Of a stretch of DNA of 64,000 nt, positions 60,148 through 64,000 are shown one piece after another (position 1 is the first letter of the stretch; every line of letters starts with the position of its first letter). Location: contig NZ_RDFA01000010.1 in NCBI RefSeq assembly GCF_004118325.1, positions 30,048 through 94,047 on the forward strand, read 5' to 3'. The notes below the pieces were generated by a model. That model made no database searches, was not told the DNA's origin, and saw only the letters and a program-made list of their open reading frames with translations. This DNA is from Halorientalis pallida (GTDB taxonomy: Archaea > Halobacteriota > Halobacteria > Halobacteriales > Haloarculaceae). The translations under genes and the position numbers were made by a program.

Positions 60148-62700
60148 ATGGACTGGTACACCGAACCGAGCGACGACGTTATCGATCGATTGGAGACGAC
60201 CGAATCGGGGCTCTCCGAGGCCGAAGCCGCCGACCGCCTCGAACGCGAGGGGCGAAACGAACTCACCGCCGACCAGCGCCGGAGCCCGCTGTGGATCTTC
60301 CTGGCGCAGTTCTCCAGCGCGCTCATCTGGGTGCTGATCGGTGCAGTGGTACTCTCCGTGGCTGTCGGCCAAATCGTCGACGCAGTATTGATCGCCGTCA
60401 TCCTGCTGGCAAACGGCGTCTTCGGGTTCGTCCAGGAGTACCGCGCCGAGCAGAGCCTCGCCGCGCTCCAGGAACTGGCCGCGCCCGAGGTCACCGTCCG
60501 CCGGGACGGCACCGAGGAGACCGTCGACGCGACGACGCTGGTACCCGGCGACGTGGTGGTCTTCTCTCAGGGGGACGTGGTACCGGCCGACTGCCGTCTG
60601 CTCGGCACCGACTCGCTGGAGGTCGACGAGGCGGCCCTGACTGGCGAGAGCGTCCCCGTCGCGAAAGGCACCGAGCCCGTCGAGGCCGGGACACCCATGG
60701 CCGAACGGACCAGCATGATCTACAAGGGGACGAACGTCACCCGCGGGCGGGGCGTCGCGGTCGTCGTCGAGACCGGCATGGAGACCGCGATGGGCGAGAT
60801 CGCTACCTCACTGCTGGCCGCCAAAGACGAAGGGACGCCGCTCCAGCGCGACCTGGACTCGCTGGGCCGCAAGCTCGGGGCCGGCGTCGCCGTGCTGTCG
60901 GTGCTCGTCGTCGGTCTCCTGCTCGCCGGCGGGACCGAACCGATTCAAGCCGCCCTGACTGCCATCTCGCTGGCCGTGGCGGCGGTCCCAGAGGGGCTTC
61001 CGGCGGTGGTCACCCTCACGCTGGCGCTGGGCGTCCGCCGGATGGCCGACGAGAACGCGCTGGTCCGGACCCTGCCGGCCGTCGAGGGCCTCGGCTCGGT
61101 CGACGTGGTCTGTACAGACAAGACCGGGACGCTCACCGAGGGCGAGATGCACGCCCGGCGGGCGTGGGTCCACGACGCGACCGTGGATCTGGACGACGAC
61201 ACCGTCGGCGACCGCCTCGGCGACCTCCTGGAGATCGGCGCGCTCTGTAACGACGCGACGACCGAGGACGGCGACCCGACCGAGGTGGCGCTGGTCCGGG
61301 CCGCCGCCGACTGCGGACTCGACGTGGACGAGTTGCGCGAGACCACCCCGCGGACCGACGAACGCCCCTTCTCGGCCGAACGCAAGCGGATGGCGACCGT
61401 CCACGACGACGTGGTCTACGTCAAGGGCGCACCGCAGGTGATCCTCGACCGGGCCGACCGCGTCCAGACCGCCGAGGGGGCCGAACCGCTCGACGACGCC
61501 GGTCGCGAGCGGATTCAGGAACGGATCGAGTCCTTCGCCGGCGACGCGCTCCGGGTGCTGGCCTTCGCCCGCAAGGACGATACGCAGGGCGATATCGAGG
61601 ACGATCTGATCTTCGTCGGCCTGATGGGGATGATCGACCCCGCCCGCGAGGAGGTCGCCGAGGCTATCGCCGACACCCACCGCGCCGGCATCGACGTGAC
61701 GATGATCACCGGCGACAACGCCCTCACCGCGGGGGCCATCGCCGAGCGCATCGGCATCGACTCCTCGGTCCTGACCGGCGCTGAGGTCGAGGCGATGGAC
61801 GACGCCACGCTCCGGGAACGCGTCGCGGAAGTGAGCGTCTTCGCCCGCGCGGAACCGTCCCACAAAGTGCGAATCCTCGAGGCCCTGCAGGACGTGGGTC
61901 ACACGGTCGCGATGACGGGCGACGGCGTCAACGACGCACCCGCGCTGAAACACGCCGACATCGGCATCGCCATGGGCATCCGGGGGACCGACGTGGCCAA
62001 ACAGGCCAGCGACGTAATCTTGCTGGACGACAACTACGCGACGATCCGATCGGCCATCCGCCGGGGTCGGGTGATCTTCGACAACGTCTGGAAGTTCGTC
62101 GCGTACCTGCTCAGTGCGAACGCCGCCGAGGTGGCGATCGTCCTCGGGGCCTCACTGTACGGCTATCTCATCCTGCCGCCGGTCCAGTTGCTCTGGATCA
62201 ACCTGCTGACCGACGGCCTGCCGGCGCTGGCGCTGGGGACCGATCCCGGCGGGGACGTGATGGCCCGCGACCCGCGGGACAAAGACGCCGGTATCGTCGA
62301 CCGCTCGATGCTCACCTTCGTCGGCGGCGCCGGGCTGACGATGACGGCACTGATGTTCGGGCTGATGCTCTACACGCTGGGTGGCGCGGCCAGCAGAACC
62401 CCCTACGCGATGACGATGGTCTTCACCGGTTTCGTCGTCTTCGAGTTCGCCAAACTGTACGTGGTGCGCTGGACGCGGGACACGCCCCTGCTGTCGAACC
62501 TGTGGCTGGCGCTGGCGGTCGGGGCCTCGCTCACGCTCCACCTCGCGGTGCTGTACACGCCCCTCTCGCAGTACTTCGGGACGGTCCCGCTCTCGCTCGC
62601 GGATTGGGGCCTGCTGGCCGGCGTCGTCGCCGTCGGCACGCCGATCCTGCTGGTCGTCGGGTGGCTCTCGAAACGGCGGACTCGGGCCGAATCCGTCTGA
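60148..62700 (+). CDS. P-type cation ATPase (Ca2+/SPCA-like type II)
   Basis: This 850-residue pump has the full P-type ATPase layout: an N-terminal cation-ATPase segment (GLSEAEAADRLEREGRNELT), actuator motif LTGESVPVAKG, the M4 motif VAAVPEGLPAVVTLTLALG of Ca2+ pumps, phosphorylation site CTDKTGTLTEGE (Asp near residue 324), nucleotide domain with KGAPQVIL, and MITGDN and MTGDGVNDAPALK. Around ten membrane helices, with the last six after residue ~640. The PEGLP motif resembles SPCA/PMR1, so Ca2+ or Mn2+ export is a fair guess. It begins at the ATG at 60148 after GACGGGG, with a leader from a possible CTTAAG box near 60064. Confidence 0.94.
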   Translation: MDWYTEPSDDVIDRLETTESGLSEAEAADRLEREGRNELTADQRRSPLWIFLAQFSSALIWVLIGAVVLSVAVGQIVDAVLIAVILLANGVFGFVQEYRAEQSLAALQELAAPEVTVRRDGTEETVDATTLVPGDVVVFSQGDVVPADCRLLGTDSLEVDEAALTGESVPVAKGTEPVEAGTPMAERTSMIYKGTNVTRGRGVAVVVETGMETAMGEIATSLLAAKDEGTPLQRDLDSLGRKLGAGVAVLSVLVVGLLLAGGTEPIQAALTAISLAVAAVPEGLPAVVTLTLALGVRRMADENALVRTLPAVEGLGSVDVVCTDKTGTLTEGEMHARRAWVHDATVDLDDDTVGDRLGDLLEIGALCNDATTEDGDPTEVALVRAAADCGLDVDELRETTPRTDERPFSAERKRMATVHDDVVYVKGAPQVILDRADRVQTAEGAEPLDDAGRERIQERIESFAGDALRVLAFARKDDTQGDIEDDLIFVGLMGMIDPAREEVAEAIADTHRAGIDVTMITGDNALTAGAIAERIGIDSSVLTGAEVEAMDDATLRERVAEVSVFARAEPSHKVRILEALQDVGHTVAMTGDGVNDAPALKHADIGIAMGIRGTDVAKQASDVILLDDNYATIRSAIRRGRVIFDNVWKFVAYLLSANAAEVAIVLGASLYGYLILPPVQLLWINLLTDGLPALALGTDPGGDVMARDPRDKDAGIVDRSMLTFVGGAGLTMTALMFGLMLYTLGGAASRTPYAMTMVFTGFVVFEFAKLYVVRWTRDTPLLSNLWLALAVGASLTLHLAVLYTPLSQYFGTVPLSLADWGLLAGVVAVGTPILLVVGWLSKRRTRAESV

Positions 62701-62830
62701 CCGATGGTCGCGGGGCGTCGCTGGCGCTCGTGTGGTGAACCGCGGCCACAGCCGTCCTGTCGCGCGCTCGCACCCATCGACGAGCTAGCAGATCCGGTCT
62801 TTGATTACCCTCTCCGTGGTACCGCCACCC

Positions 62831-64000
<1,170 letters not shown>

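Overview
The window is a gene-dense, high-GC stretch of chromosome from a haloarchaeon (class Halobacteria). The evidence is acidic, lysine-poor proteins, Tat signals with twin arginines, PGF-CTERM-type C-termini, and archaeal markers: Sec61-beta, the ABCE1/RLI ATPase, archaemetzincin, a PIN-ATPase-KH protein, an F420-dependent NADP reductase, FAU-1, HTH-10 (bacterio-opsin-activator type) regulators and a UbaA/JAMM ubiquitin-like system. TATA-like boxes about 26-30 nt before many start codons indicate mostly leaderless transcripts. I see no rRNA, tRNA, CRISPR array, transposase or phage genes. It looks like core chromosome with small local rearrangements.

Layout. 1-5.1 kb: three tandem paralogous membrane histidine kinases on the minus strand. 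The first is cut by the window edge, the second is intact, and the third is a pseudogene with an in-frame amber stop and a deleted ATPase domain. 5.2-8.2 kb: uvrA. 8.3-11.4 kb: a LURP-one-like protein, a MinD-type ATPase, a membrane protein and an SDR. 11.5-16.6 kb: a COG1361-type surface protein and an RND exporter, divergent from a TetR regulator, with three matching palindromic operators between them. 16.6-20.5 kb: a LVIVD-repeat exported protein, the FAU-1 operon and Sec61-beta. 20.6-24.1 kb: a Tat-exported lipase-like protein, a truncated Tat-signal gene, two HTH-10 regulators and thioredoxin. 24.1-29.6 kb: archaemetzincin, UPF0146, a HAD hydrolase, npdG, a PHP phosphoesterase, a CNNM/CBS protein and small proteins.

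29.6-33.4 kb: RLI/ABCE1 behind an EMC6-like membrane protein, then a winged-helix regulator and small membrane proteins. 33.5-40.8 kb: the PIN-ATPase, a DUF368 (polyprenyl-phosphate translocase family) protein, an M20 hydrolase, a double CheC protein and an M32 carboxypeptidase. 40.9-43.5 kb: UbaA (E1-like), a small membrane protein, a JAMM isopeptidase and a cobalamin-binding-type protein. 43.5-50 kb: hypothetical proteins, a thioesterase, a rhodanese/persulfide-dioxygenase-like fusion, an SDR and an MFS carrier. 50-56.9 kb: a PGF-CTERM surface protein, a PfkB sugar kinase with an altered active-site loop, MutL, an MFS carrier, and a two-gene winged-helix module. 57-64 kb: two SDRs around a DUF4382 lipoprotein, a P-type Ca/cation ATPase, and the start of a haem-copper oxidase subunit I cut by the window edge.

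The most interesting points are the decaying kinase array, the operator-controlled COG1361-RND-TetR exporter locus, the E1/JAMM pairing, the EMC6-RLI operon, the truncated secreted gene, the possible toxin-antitoxin-like pair at 55.9-56.9 kb, and convergent gene pairs that repeatedly share a 4-nt stop overlap.
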